Shown: positions 53,866-62,826 of the stretch, one piece after another | Position numbering within the stretch: the first letter of the stretch is position 1 | How the letters are laid out: each line of letters starts with the position of its first letter | NCBI RefSeq assembly: GCF_004122735.1 | Contig: NZ_SDIF01000004.1 | Location: 1-64,000, forward strand | Source of the DNA: Streptomyces sioyaensis | GTDB taxonomy: Bacteria > Actinomycetota > Actinomycetes > Streptomycetales > Streptomycetaceae | Direction: 5' to 3' | Length of the DNA: 64,000 bases | Notes under the pieces: generated by a model | Seen by the model: only the letters and a program-made list of their open reading frames with translations | Told to the model about the DNA's origin: nothing | The model's database searches: none | Translations under genes and position numbers: made by a program

Positions 53866-54202
53866 GTCGGAACTCCTCGTCGCCGGCCAGGCATCGGTCA
53901 GGAGCGTGGGTCACGGCGCATCGCCGGAGACGTCGGCATCCGCTCCGCCTCCCCCCGCGTCGCCACCCGCATCACGCCATCACGTCATCACGAACAAGTC
54001 TTCCACGACGCTATGACAGTACCCACCCCTACGGAAGCACACGGGGCGGTTTCCGGTCTCCCGCGCACCCGCGCGGGGCGCTCAAGTGCCCTGTCCGGGG
54101 CGCTACTTGCCACACGAGGGGCGGAGGCGGCCGCCCTGGGCACCGGGCGCACGGGGGGCGTACGCGGCGCCCGTGCCCGCCCGGGAGCGGCTCCGGCGCC
54201 GT
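53866..54202. other. Gene-free stretch inside the conflict locus
   Basis: 337 bp between the protease stop and the MoxR start, the longest gap in the cluster. It could carry an internal promoter, so that MoxR-vWA-FxsA-FxsB-FxsT might be a second transcription unit. No convincing small gene seen. Confidence 0.5.
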
Positions 54203-56449
54203 TCATCGCGGCGACAGCTGGGGCCGGTCCGTGAACAGCGGCGGAATCGGGTCCTCCGGATCGTCGTAGAGAAGCACCAGATCGCGGGCCCAGTGCGTGC
54301 CCTCCTCCGCGGCCTCGGCGGCCTTCGCCCGCAGCTGCCGCACCAACTCGGGGAGCCGGGCCACCCCGCCCGAGCCCTGGAGCAACTCCCGCACCCCGCG
54401 ATGGAATTCCTCGCAGCCCGCGTCGCAGTCCTGCTCCTCGCCGTGACCGCGGGCCGGCCACAGCCCGGCCGGGAACCCGGTGTCCAGGGCGACGCCCACT
54501 GCGTCCCGCCCGAACCCGTCGGCGACCGTGTGGCACAGCGCGGGCAGCGCGCCCTCGCCGGCCCTCTCCAGCAGCCGCCAGACCGACTCGGCGCAGGGGC
54601 CGGCCCGTGCGCCGGCGCCCTCGCCCGGCCGGACCCGCAGTGCCTGGAGTTCAGGGGCGGTGCGCAGGCCCTGCCAGCGGCGCAGCCAGGCGGGGTCGAC
54701 CTGTTCGCGCCGCCCCTGGTCGCGCAGGATCACCGCGCGGCCGGGGCCCACCGGCCGCAGCCGGGCGGTGCGCCGGGTCGAGGCGGCGACCTCCCACTGG
54801 CCGGCGGCGATGTGCCAGTGCCCTTCGGGGACCGCGACCTCCAGGCGTACGCGGGCGCCCGGGCCGGCGGCGCCGTCGGCCCGCAGCAGCCGCCCGCCGA
54901 GCTTGTGCAGCACCTGTTCCCGTGCCTGTTCGAAGGGCACCCCGCCGGCCGACTCCTGGACGTCCACGCACAGCCACTGCCCCTGGCCGTAGCCTTCGCT
55001 GACCGACCAGTTGAACAGCTCCGCTCCGCCCTCGTCGTAGAACAGCGGCTCGAACTCGACGAGGACGGAGCGCGGGCGGCGGCGCACCGGCCCGATCCTG
55101 CGCCGGTCCTGCGGCTGCAGCACCACCGCCTTGGCCTGGACGAACTCCGCGAGGCGGACCGCCTGCTCGCGGACCGCGGCCGCGGCTTCGCCCGGCTGGT
55201 CGCGGACCTCGTCGGCGGTCAGCTGCGCCACGATCCGCAGATAGTGCACAAAGGTGCGCAGCTCGGTGTACGGGTCGCTGCCCTGGTAGAGCGCGCCGTG
55301 CCCGTCCCGCCACGTACGCAGCGACCAGGCCGCGGGCCGCTCGCCGCGCTCCAACACCTCACCGACGGCGGCCTCCACGATCAGCGGGTCGCGCGGCGCG
55401 GGCAGACGGGCGAGCAGGTCCAGCGCCTGCAGCCGCTCCTGAACGCCCCACAGACGGCCGCGGCCCGCCATGATCGCGTGCTGGGCGTCGAACCAGGTGG
55501 GTCCGGTGGCTCGGCCGAGCTCCTGCCCGGCCCAGTGCCAGCGGTCGTGCAGGCTCATCAGCGCGTGGTACGGGTCGGGTCCGAGCCCCTCGGCGCCGGC
55601 GACCAGGTGTTCCGGCCCCAGCTCGCGCAGTGCGGTGACCGGCACCGCGAGCCCGACGTGATCCTGCTGGTGGCGGCCCTTGACGATGCCGACCACCTCA
55701 CCACGGTCACAGTCGATCAGCGGCCCGCCGGAGGCGCCGGGCGTCACCCGGACATCGCTGCCGAACTGCAGCCCCCGGGCGTCACGGGCGCCGAAGCGGA
55801 CCGCGATGAAGGTGTCCACCGGGGCGGCGGGGGCGGCGCGGTCGCCATGGACGTGACCGGCGGCGCGGTCGCCCTTCATGTCACCGGCGGCGCGGCTGCT
55901 GGGACGGCCCGCGTCCGCGCGCCCGCCCGTCCCGCTGTCCGCTGCCCGGCCCGCGGCCGATCCCGACCGGTCCCGGTCACCGGAGTCGTGGCCGCGGGAG
56001 TCATGGGTACCGGAGTCGTGGCCGCGGAAGATATAGGCGTCCTCCAGGAGCGTCGCCGGCTGATCGCTGAGCCAGGCGCAGGGGTGCCCGGCCTCCGGGT
56101 CGAGCAGCCGGACCAGGGCGAGGTCGGCGCGGGCGGCACCGGGCCCGGCCTCCGGGGCGGGCCGGCTCAGGTCGTACGCCGGCCGCGCGGGCACCACCCG
56201 GCCGCCGAACGCGACCCCGAAGACCCCGTCCGGCCCCGTCTCACGGCGCCGCCCGTCGCTGGCCACCAGCACATGGGCGCAGGTCAGCACCCACCCCGGG
56301 GCGATGAGCACGCCGCTGCCCCACATCCGGGCGCCGGCGGCGCCCGGTGCGGCGCGCAGTCCGACGGTGGTGCGCCCGGCGTGGTCGAGGAGCTGTGCGT
56401 AGCGGGCGCGGTCACCGCTGCCGGCGGGCCGGCCCTGGGAGGTGGCCAT
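54203..56449 (-). CDS. Trypsin-like protease fused to VMAP-C-like domain
   Basis: 748 residues. The protease triad is visible: His59 (VLTCAHVL), Asp109 (ARADLALVRL) and Ser240 (TPGASGGPL). Between Asp and Ser is a ~70-residue low-complexity insert (140-210) with repeats of RGHDSG type and GDRAA. Residues ~260-740 match the C-terminal domain of vWA-MoxR-associated proteins (VMAP-C), e.g. SVLVEFEPLFYDEG, WHIAAGQWEV and the terminal LVLLYDDPEDPIPP. In conflict systems this is the recruitment/effector subunit, with the protease as effector. No signal peptide, so it acts in the cytoplasm. The start overlaps the Trypco1 stop by one base (TGATG). Confidence 0.85.
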   Translation of the reverse strand: MATSQGRPAGSGDRARYAQLLDHAGRTTVGLRAAPGAAGARMWGSGVLIAPGWVLTCAHVLVASDGRRRETGPDGVFGVAFGGRVVPARPAYDLSRPAPEAGPGAARADLALVRLLDPEAGHPCAWLSDQPATLLEDAYIFRGHDSGTHDSRGHDSGDRDRSGSAAGRAADSGTGGRADAGRPSSRAAGDMKGDRAAGHVHGDRAAPAAPVDTFIAVRFGARDARGLQFGSDVRVTPGASGGPLIDCDRGEVVGIVKGRHQQDHVGLAVPVTALRELGPEHLVAGAEGLGPDPYHALMSLHDRWHWAGQELGRATGPTWFDAQHAIMAGRGRLWGVQERLQALDLLARLPAPRDPLIVEAAVGEVLERGERPAAWSLRTWRDGHGALYQGSDPYTELRTFVHYLRIVAQLTADEVRDQPGEAAAAVREQAVRLAEFVQAKAVVLQPQDRRRIGPVRRRPRSVLVEFEPLFYDEGGAELFNWSVSEGYGQGQWLCVDVQESAGGVPFEQAREQVLHKLGGRLLRADGAAGPGARVRLEVAVPEGHWHIAAGQWEVAASTRRTARLRPVGPGRAVILRDQGRREQVDPAWLRRWQGLRTAPELQALRVRPGEGAGARAGPCAESVWRLLERAGEGALPALCHTVADGFGRDAVGVALDTGFPAGLWPARGHGEEQDCDAGCEEFHRGVRELLQGSGGVARLPELVRQLRAKAAEAAEEGTHWARDLVLLYDDPEDPIPPLFTDRPQLSPR

Positions 56450-56880
56450 CAGCGGCTCGAATCGTCCGGCTCCCGGCGGTCGGCCGTATGCGCCTGGTCC
56501 TCGCGCCGCCAGGTGAGCGTGATGGAGAGGTTCGACTTCGTCCCGCCGTCCGCGAGCAGGGCGACGGCCCTGCCCGGCTTGGCCGACAACTCCACGCCGA
56601 AGGTCACGCTGGTCTCGTGCGGCGCGACCCGGTCGGTGGCCTGGCGGACGCTGGCGGCGACCCCGCCGATCACCTCACGGAGCCCCTCCACCCGGGCGCC
56701 GAGCGCATCCCAGACACCGACGTCCTCGAATTCCCCGTCCTCGAATTCCCGGTCCTCGAATGTGCCGCCCCCGGTGTCCACGCCGTCCGGCGCGTCGAAT
56801 CCGGGGGCGTCGAGCCGGGAGACCCGGGCCCAGACCTCCGTGCCGTCGGGCAGCTCGATGCGCTGCGCGCGATCGTGCAT
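56449..56880 (-). CDS. Trypsin-co-occurring protein (Trypco1/CU044_2847 family)
   Basis: 143 residues from ATG 56880, with AGGAGG 5 nt upstream. Begins MHDRAQRIELPDGTEVWARV; the C-terminal half has VSFG-like strands (ETSVTFGVELSAKPG) followed by SITLTWRRE, the pattern of Trypco1. Residues 45-65 hold a Glu/Phe/Asp repeat (FEDREFEDGEFED). Proteins of this group are found beside trypsin-like proteases and may regulate or be cleaved by them. First gene of the cluster. Confidence 0.8.
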   Translation of the reverse strand: MHDRAQRIELPDGTEVWARVSRLDAPGFDAPDGVDTGGGTFEDREFEDGEFEDVGVWDALGARVEGLREVIGGVAASVRQATDRVAPHETSVTFGVELSAKPGRAVALLADGGTKSNLSITLTWRREDQAHTADRREPDDSSR

Positions 56881-57033
56881 CACGGCCTCCTGCTCCCCGT
56901 AGGCGGCAATTCCCCCATTGCCGCGGGACCGTTGACAGGTGATCAGGCTAGCCCGCGACCGTCTGTGGCGCGAGAGGTCCGTGAGCCTGCCTATCCTGGC
57001 CGGGAATGACCCATGACCCCTGGTGGAGAGCGC

Positions 57034-57213
57034 GTGTATTTCACTGACCGTGGCATCGAGGAACTGGAGAGCCGGCGCGGCGAGGAGGAGGTCACCCTCG
57101 GCTGGGTGGCCGACCAGCTGCGGACGTTCGTGGACCTGAATCCGGACTTCGAGGTCCCGGTGGAGCGGCTGGCCACCTGGCTGGCCCGGCTGGACGACGA
57201 CGAGGACGAATAG
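57034..57213 (+). CDS. DUF6104 family small protein
   Basis: 59 residues from GTG 57034 (GGAG 5 nt upstream), reading MYFTDRGIEELESRRGEEEV. The length and the beginning fit DUF6104; ATG 57013 would add seven residues without support. Highly acidic end (LDDDEDE). Function unknown. Confidence 0.85.
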   Translation: MYFTDRGIEELESRRGEEEVTLGWVADQLRTFVDLNPDFEVPVERLATWLARLDDDEDE

Positions 57214-57537
57214 ACGAATAGACGAGGAACAGCGGCGCACAGCGACGCAGGCCGCACCGGGCACCGCCATCGAGACCAACTCCCTTGATTTTCCTGCGCG
57301 TTATTCCTGACATGGACGCGACATCTACGCGCGCAACTCAAGCCGGAACCGAAGCCCCTCTCCCTCGACGACCGGCCGCGCCTCGCCTCCTCACCTCCTC
57401 GACTCCGCCCGCCTCTCCCTCATCCACCCTCATCCACACCGCGCGACGGACCGCTTGACTTCCGGAATCCGCGATATATCGTGTCTAGCGAGGACGCGAT
57501 ATGTTGCGTTGTGTAGTGCTCACAGGGGAGGCCAGTG
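57214..57537. other. Intergenic stretch with the DUF4097/PadR promoter
   Basis: 324 bp. No gene seen. The 3' part carries the promoter and repeat boxes listed separately. Confidence 0.5.
57455..57504 (+). promoter_or_regulatory. Promoter with repeated GCGATAT boxes before the DUF4097-PadR operon
   Basis: -35 TTGACT (57455-57460) and -10 TATCGT (57477-57482) with a 16-bp spacer. The -10 lies in the palindrome CGATATATCG (57472-57481). GCGATATAT (57471) and GCGATATGT (57496) form a direct repeat 25 bp apart. Together these could be PadR operators, which would give autoregulation. Confidence 0.55.
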
Positions 57538-58467
57538 ATGTCAGCCGGGACCGAGTGGTCGCAGAATCCGACTCAGGTGACCGCACCACGCACGATGGAG
57601 ATCACCGACCCCGTCGAGGCGCTCACCGTCCGGGTGTACGGCGGCACGGTCAACGTCGTCGGCACCTCGGACGGCGGCCCCGCGCGGGTGGAGATCAGCG
57701 AGCTGGAGGGCCCGCCGCTGACCGTCTCGTGCCGCGACGGCGTCCTGTCGGTCGCGTATGAGGACCTCCCCTGGCGGGGCTTTTTGAAGTTCCTCGACCG
57801 CAGGGCCTGGAACCGCAGTGCGGTGGTCTCGGTGACGGTGCCGGCCGGCACCCGCGTCGAGGTCGGCGTGGTCCGCGCGGGCGCGGTGGTCTCCGGCATC
57901 TCGGGCCGTGCGGACGTGCGCGGCGTCTCCGGCGACAGCACGCTCGTCGGCCTGACCGGCACGGTGCTGGCCGAAACGGTCTCGGGCAACGTCGAGGTGC
58001 AGTCGCTCACCGGCGATCTGCGGTTCCACTCCGTCTCGGGGAATCTGACCGTCATCGACGGTGCGGGCGGCGGGGTGCACGCGGACTCCGTCAGCGGCGA
58101 CATGGTCCTCGACCTCGCTCCCGGCAAGGGCGCCGACATCGCGCTGACGACGGTCTCCGGGGAGGTCGCCATCCGGCTGCCCGACCCGGCCGACGCCCGG
58201 GTGGAGGCCAACACCACGTCCGGCACGGTCGCCAACGCCTTCGACGACCTGCGGGTCAGCGGCCAGTGGGGCACCAAGCGGATCACCGGCTCACTGGGCG
58301 CGGGCACCGGCACCCTCAAGGCCACCACCATCTCCGGCGGCCTGGCCCTGCTGCGCCGCCCCGCCCCTGAGGACGAGGACCACGGGCGGCACGATACCGA
58401 CGGCGGCCACGACAGCGGCCCGCACGAGGACTCCTCCGCCACCACCACCGGGAAGAAGGTGCGCTGA
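57538..58467 (+). CDS. DUF4097 family beta-strand repeat protein
   Basis: 309 residues from ATG 57538; GGGGAGG lies 6 nt upstream. After an N-terminal strand region the chain shows repeated VSG-type turns (VSGISGRADVRGVSGDSTLVG, ETVSGNVEVQSLTG, SVSGNLTVIDG, DSVSGDMVLDL, TVSGEVAIRL), the parallel beta-helix-like pattern of DUF4097. A polar Asp/His tail ends the protein. It is usually found with PadR-like regulators and envelope stress genes; function unknown. Two bp separate its stop from the PadR start. Confidence 0.9.
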   Translation: MSAGTEWSQNPTQVTAPRTMEITDPVEALTVRVYGGTVNVVGTSDGGPARVEISELEGPPLTVSCRDGVLSVAYEDLPWRGFLKFLDRRAWNRSAVVSVTVPAGTRVEVGVVRAGAVVSGISGRADVRGVSGDSTLVGLTGTVLAETVSGNVEVQSLTGDLRFHSVSGNLTVIDGAGGGVHADSVSGDMVLDLAPGKGADIALTTVSGEVAIRLPDPADARVEANTTSGTVANAFDDLRVSGQWGTKRITGSLGAGTGTLKATTISGGLALLRRPAPEDEDHGRHDTDGGHDSGPHEDSSATTTGKKVR

Positions 58468-58469
58468 CC

Positions 58470-59633
58470 ATGCCCCCTGTCTTCGCCCACGGCCGCCTGC
58501 GCCTCTACCTCCTCAAGCTGCTGGACGAGGCACCGCGGCACGGCTACGAGATCATCCGCCTCCTGGAGGAGCGCTTCCAGGGCCTCTACGCCCCGTCCGC
58601 CGGCACGGTCTACCCCCGACTGGCCAAGCTGGAGGCCGAGGGCCTGGTGACGCACGCGACCGAGGGCGGCCGCAAGGTCTACTCGATCACCGACGCCGGA
58701 CGGGCCGAACTCGCCGACCGGGGAGGCGAGTTGGCGGATCTGGAGCTGGAGATCCGGGAGTCGGTCGCCGCCCTCGCCTCCGACATCCGGGAGGACGTGA
58801 GCGGTTCGGCACGGGATCTGCGCCGGGAGATACAGGAGGCCGCCCAGCAGGCCCGCAAGGACGCGGAGCGCGGGACGGCGGGGCGGACCGGCGGGCGGGC
58901 CGGCGGGCGGCCGGACGCCGAGGAAGACGGCGCCGGGCGGCCGTTCCCGGATGCCGGCGACTACTTCGACGGCATGTTCGGCGACAAGGAGCCCTGGCGG
59001 CAGGCGAAGGAGGAGTTCCGGCGCGCCAAGGACGAGTGGAAGGAGCAGGCCCGGCGGGCCAAGGAGGAGAGCCGGCGGGCCAGGCAGGACGCCCAGCGGG
59101 CCCGTAAGCAGGCCCGGGACGCCCAGGCGCTCGCGCGCGAGGAGGTCCAGCGGGTCCTCAGGCGCGTGCAGGAGCAGGCCCAGGGGGCGGTGCGGTCCGG
59201 CGACTGGTCGGGGGCGGTGCGCGAGGCGCTGTCCGAGGTGACCCGCGAGGTCGGGCGCTTCACCGGCCAGTCCGGCGCGAGCCAGGAGGAGGCCGGGCGG
59301 AGCGGCGCCGGCCGGGGCGGCACGGACCACGGGACCCGGGTGACGGTCGAGCGTGTCGACCTCGGCAAGCCGGACCCCGGGGAGGACGAGGCGGCCGGGG
59401 CCCCACCGGCCCCGGAGTGGGCGACGGAGCCGGCCGGTGACGACCCGGCCCGCGACTTCGACCGGCTGCTGGACCGCTTCCGCGACGATCTGCGGGACGC
59501 GGCCCGCGATCACGGCGTGAACGCCGAGCAGTTGAAGGAGTCCCGGCGTCGATTGTCGGCGGCCGCCGCCCATATCGGTGCGCTGCTGAGCCAGCCGGAG
59601 CGGTATCAGTCCGGGACGGATCCGGACGCCTGA
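58470..59633 (+). CDS. PadR-type regulator with long coiled-coil extension
   Basis: 387 residues. The PadR winged helix (~8-80) has LLKLLDEAPRHGYEIIRLLEERF and PSAGTVYPRLAKLEAEGLV. Usual PadR proteins have 100-200 residues; here ~300 more follow, with a charged helix of Arg/Glu/Ala/Gln (EEFRRAKDEWKEQARRAKEE, ARQDAQRARKQARDAQ), likely coiled coil. The final part resembles helical effector regions. Probably represses its own operon. Confidence 0.88.
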   Translation: MPPVFAHGRLRLYLLKLLDEAPRHGYEIIRLLEERFQGLYAPSAGTVYPRLAKLEAEGLVTHATEGGRKVYSITDAGRAELADRGGELADLELEIRESVAALASDIREDVSGSARDLRREIQEAAQQARKDAERGTAGRTGGRAGGRPDAEEDGAGRPFPDAGDYFDGMFGDKEPWRQAKEEFRRAKDEWKEQARRAKEESRRARQDAQRARKQARDAQALAREEVQRVLRRVQEQAQGAVRSGDWSGAVREALSEVTREVGRFTGQSGASQEEAGRSGAGRGGTDHGTRVTVERVDLGKPDPGEDEAAGAPPAPEWATEPAGDDPARDFDRLLDRFRDDLRDAARDHGVNAEQLKESRRRLSAAAAHIGALLSQPERYQSGTDPDA

Positions 59634-59654
59634 GCCTGGGCCGACGGCCCGGCC

Positions 59655-59719
59655 GGGCGGCCGGGGCGGAGCGGGGGCGGGTGGGTTTCTGCGCCGCCCC
59701 ACCCCGCCCCCGGCCGCCC
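59655..59719. terminator. Imperfect G+C hairpin between convergent genes
   Basis: GGGCGGCCGGGGCGG (from 59655) and the complementary CCCCGCCCCCGGCCGCCC (ending 59719) form a long stem with bulges around TTTCTGCGCC. Confidence 0.55.
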
Positions 59720-59721
59720 GC

Positions 59722-60885
59722 TCAGCTCAACGGCCGGGGCTCCGGCGCCCCGATGCACGTCCGCAGTGCGGCGATGAGCCGTTCGCACCGCTGGTCGCCG
59801 CTGCCGCCCATCCGGTTGGCGGTATAGGCGAAGCCGACGCCGAACTCGTCGTCGCCGAAGCCGAATTGCCCACCCGCGCCGCTGTGGGCGAACGAGCGCG
59901 GGCCGAGCAGCCGGCGGAACGGCGCATCGAGGAGGACGCCGGTCCCCCAGCGTGCGCCGAGGTCCGGCAGCCCCGACCACGAGGCGCCGCCCGACTGCGG
60001 CCGGACCGCATCCGTGACGGTCTCCGCGCCCAGCAGCCGCGGCCCGCCGTCCACCCCCGTGGCGACCGCGGCGTACAGGGCGGCCAGACCGCGCGCCGAC
60101 GAGACCGCGCCCGCACCGGGGAATTCGGCGGTGAGCAAGGCAGGGGCGTTGTAGCCGTGCGGATCGTCGAGCCCGGGGAAGGGCAGTACGCCGTTCATCG
60201 TCAGCGCCCGCATGGCGAGGAGGTCGGGGCTCGGCAGCGACGGCCGCCCCTCGGCCTCGACGAGCCGGGCCAGCCGCGGCAGTTCCTCCTGCGGCAGGCC
60301 GATCCAGGTGCGCAGGCCCAGCTCGTCGGCGACGGCCCGGCGGAAGTAGCGGCCCGGCGTCAGACCGGTCAGCCGGCGGATCACCTCGCCGAGGAGAAAG
60401 CCGAAGGCATGGGCGTGGTACTCGTACGCCGTACCGGGCTCCCAGAGCGGCGGCTGCTCCTCCAGGGCCTGGATCGCCGGGGTCCAGGCGGTCAACTCCT
60501 CGAAGGTCAGCTTGCGTTCGGCGAGCGGAATGCCGGCGGTGTGGGCCAGCACCATCCGCGGGGTGATGCCCTCCTTGCCGTGCCGGGCGAACTCCGGCCA
60601 GCAGTCGGCCACCGGAGCGTCCAGGTCCAACCGCCCCTGTTCGGCGAGCAGATGGACGCAGACGCTGATGAGGGCCTTGGCGAGGGACATGACGGGAAGG
60701 ACGGTGCGCTCGTCCCACGCCCGGCCGGTCCGGTCGTCGGCAGTCCCGCCCCACAGGTCGACGACCTTGCGCCCGCCCACGAACACGGTGACGGCGGCGC
60801 CGAGTTCCCCGCCCTCGGCGAAGTTCCGGCCGAACGCGTCCGCGACGGCTCCGAAGCCCTCGTCGGCCGTTCCGTGGTACGGCAT
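59722..60885 (-). CDS. Beta-lactamase-fold serine hydrolase (class C/EstB-like)
   Basis: 387 residues from ATG 60885 (MPYHGTADEG); ATG 60906 would add seven. The nucleophile motif is MSLAKALIS (S-L-A-K), the second motif is YEYHAHAFG (Tyr), and HSGAGG stands in the place of KTG. Early region AVTVFVGGRKVVDLWGGTAD is typical of the esterase/beta-lactamase family. No signal peptide, so probably a cytoplasmic esterase rather than a resistance enzyme. Confidence 0.9.
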   Translation of the reverse strand: MPYHGTADEGFGAVADAFGRNFAEGGELGAAVTVFVGGRKVVDLWGGTADDRTGRAWDERTVLPVMSLAKALISVCVHLLAEQGRLDLDAPVADCWPEFARHGKEGITPRMVLAHTAGIPLAERKLTFEELTAWTPAIQALEEQPPLWEPGTAYEYHAHAFGFLLGEVIRRLTGLTPGRYFRRAVADELGLRTWIGLPQEELPRLARLVEAEGRPSLPSPDLLAMRALTMNGVLPFPGLDDPHGYNAPALLTAEFPGAGAVSSARGLAALYAAVATGVDGGPRLLGAETVTDAVRPQSGGASWSGLPDLGARWGTGVLLDAPFRRLLGPRSFAHSGAGGQFGFGDDEFGVGFAYTANRMGGSGDQRCERLIAALRTCIGAPEPRPLS

Positions 60886-61241
60886 CTGCTGCTCATTTCC
60901 TCGCATCGGACCGGTGGCCCCCAACGGGCCGTCCGGCGGGGCCACGATACGGAGCCGGCCGCCGCTCCTCGATCGAATATCTCCGCGCGGAGACGACCGG
61001 CCACCGACGACAGCGGCCGGATCCGGAGAGGCCCCAACTCGGCCCCTGTTACCCACAGTTGCCATCGACGGTCTGGATTCACGCGGCGTAATCGGGGAAA
61101 CCACTACTTCGCACGGCTTTTCGTCCGGCACCGGGCTCCAGGGGCCCCAGCTGCCCGACTCCGCGGACCGGCGGGCCGTGTTCCGGACCACCGCCCCACT
61201 CCCTGTCTGCGCACGCATCGTGAAGGCCATGAGGTAAAGCG
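60886..61241. other. Gene-free stretch between divergent genes
   Basis: About 355 bp with the promoters of the hydrolase and the SCO6745-family gene. Nothing else identified. Confidence 0.45.
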
Positions 61242-62123
61242 ATGTCGGAATACCTTTCGGTCGCCCGCCGGATGTGGCACCTGCTGGAGCCACTGCACGC
61301 CACGCTGTACTTCGCCCCCGAGGCCCGTCAGGTCGCCGCCGACCTCGGCCATGACGTCGCGTCCCGCTGGCCCAGTTATTTCGCCTGGCGTACGGCTCCG
61401 CTGGGTGCCGCCGGGCCCGAGCTGGTGGCCGCGACGTACTACACCTTCAGCCCGCGGATGATCGCCCGCTACCTCCCGCGGATCTGGACGGTCGCGGACC
61501 CTGCCAAGGTGCTGGACGCGCGGCTGCTGGCCATGGACCGTGCGCTGACCACCCTGATCGGCGGCCGGCTGAGCGCCGCGCAACTCGCCGAGGCGGCCCG
61601 GCTCGCCCGACAGGCGGCCGAGAACGCCGGAACCGCCGCCCGCCCGCTGGCCGCCGCCAACCGCGATCTGCCCTGGCCGGACGCCCCGCATCTGACGCTC
61701 TGGCAGGCCGCGACGGTACTCCGCGAGCACCGTGGCGACGGCCATCTGGCAGCCCTGCTGACCTGCGGACTCGATCCGTGTGAGGCTCTGGTGTCGTTCG
61801 CCGCGATCGGTGCCGCGCCGGCCGCCGACTTCATGGGGCGCGGCTGGAGCGCCCAGGAGTGGAGCGACGCCCGGCACCGCCTCGCCGCCCGCGGCTGGAT
61901 CGCTCCGGACGGCACCGCGACCGAGCGCGCCCGCACGGAGCGCGAGGCGATCGAGCGAACCACGGACCGGCTGGCGGCCGGCCCCTGGCGCGCCCTGGGC
62001 CACTCCCGCGCCGAACGGCTGGCGCAGCTGCTCAACCCCGTCCTCGGCGCGGTCTTCGAGGCCGGGTACCTGCCGCGGCACAGCACGCTGGGGATCGGCA
62101 CGGTCAAGGTCGCCTACCCGTAA
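61242..62123 (+). CDS. SCO6745 family protein
   Basis: 293 residues; ATG 61242 has GAGG 7 nt upstream. All-helical: MSEYLSVARRMWHLLEPLHATLYFAPEARQ, FAWRTAPLGAAGPELVAATYYTFSP and a C-terminal wing-like part (WSDARHRLAARGWIAPDGTATE) resembling a winged helix. This is the SCO6745 family of actinobacteria, function unknown. Convergent with the ClpN gene. Confidence 0.85.
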   Translation: MSEYLSVARRMWHLLEPLHATLYFAPEARQVAADLGHDVASRWPSYFAWRTAPLGAAGPELVAATYYTFSPRMIARYLPRIWTVADPAKVLDARLLAMDRALTTLIGGRLSAAQLAEAARLARQAAENAGTAARPLAAANRDLPWPDAPHLTLWQAATVLREHRGDGHLAALLTCGLDPCEALVSFAAIGAAPAADFMGRGWSAQEWSDARHRLAARGWIAPDGTATERARTEREAIERTTDRLAAGPWRALGHSRAERLAQLLNPVLGAVFEAGYLPRHSTLGIGTVKVAYP

Positions 62124-62262
62124 CCGGCGGCAGTGGGGTGCAGTGCCGCGCACCCGAGCGGCCGGCACCGTCCGGAGTGCCCCACACCGCTTGGATCGCC
62201 CCGCACCGTCCGGGGCGGCCCGGCGTACGCCCCGCCCCGGCCCCTCACCCCTCCCCGGCGCC

Positions 62263-62826
62263 TCAACTCGCGCGTGTGCCGCGGCTCTCCCCCAGCACCC
62301 GCACCACCGCCTCGTGGGTCACCCCGTGGTCGGCGAGCACCGCGGCCGCCGGTCCGCGCCCGGTGGTCAGCGCGAGCAGCAGATGCTCGTCGCCGATGGA
62401 CCGCTCGCCGCGGCCGGCCACCATCCGCAGGGCGCGCTCCAGGACGGACTTCGCCTCCGCCGTGAACCGACGGCGCACCCGCCGGCGCCGCCCGGGCGTC
62501 CGGTCGGCGGCCAGCGCACCCACCCCGTGCTCCTGCTCCACGCTCGCCACGATCGCGTCGACGTCGATACCGAGCCCGGCCAGTGCCGCCACATCGGCCG
62601 CCGAGACCCCACCCCGCCGGCGCACCGCCGCCAGGCCGTCCGCCACCGATTGCCGCCGCTCATGGAGGCCGAGGGCGGCGAGCGCCCCGGCGGCCGGTGA
62701 ATCCGTCCGGTCCAGCAGGGCGAGCAGCAGCTCCGGCTCGCCGATCGTGTCACTGCCCGTACGGTCCGCCTGCTCCGCGGCGCAGCTCACCACTGCGCGC
62801 GCCTCGGCCGTGAACTTCTCGAACAT
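62263..62826 (-). CDS. Clp N-terminal-domain protein (ClpN repeats, no AAA domain)
   Basis: 187 residues from ATG 62826, which has GGGAGG 5 nt upstream and shares one base with the stop of the HTH gene (TGATG). Two Clp-N repeats are seen: FTAEARAVVSCAAEQADRTG, IGEPELLLALL and FTAEAKSVLERALRMVAGRG, IGDEHLLLALT. Without an ATPase it may act as a substrate adaptor or decoy for ClpC-type machines. Confidence 0.88.
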   Translation of the reverse strand: MFEKFTAEARAVVSCAAEQADRTGSDTIGEPELLLALLDRTDSPAAGALAALGLHERRQSVADGLAAVRRRGGVSAADVAALAGLGIDVDAIVASVEQEHGVGALAADRTPGRRRRVRRRFTAEAKSVLERALRMVAGRGERSIGDEHLLLALTTGRGPAAAVLADHGVTHEAVVRVLGESRGTRAS

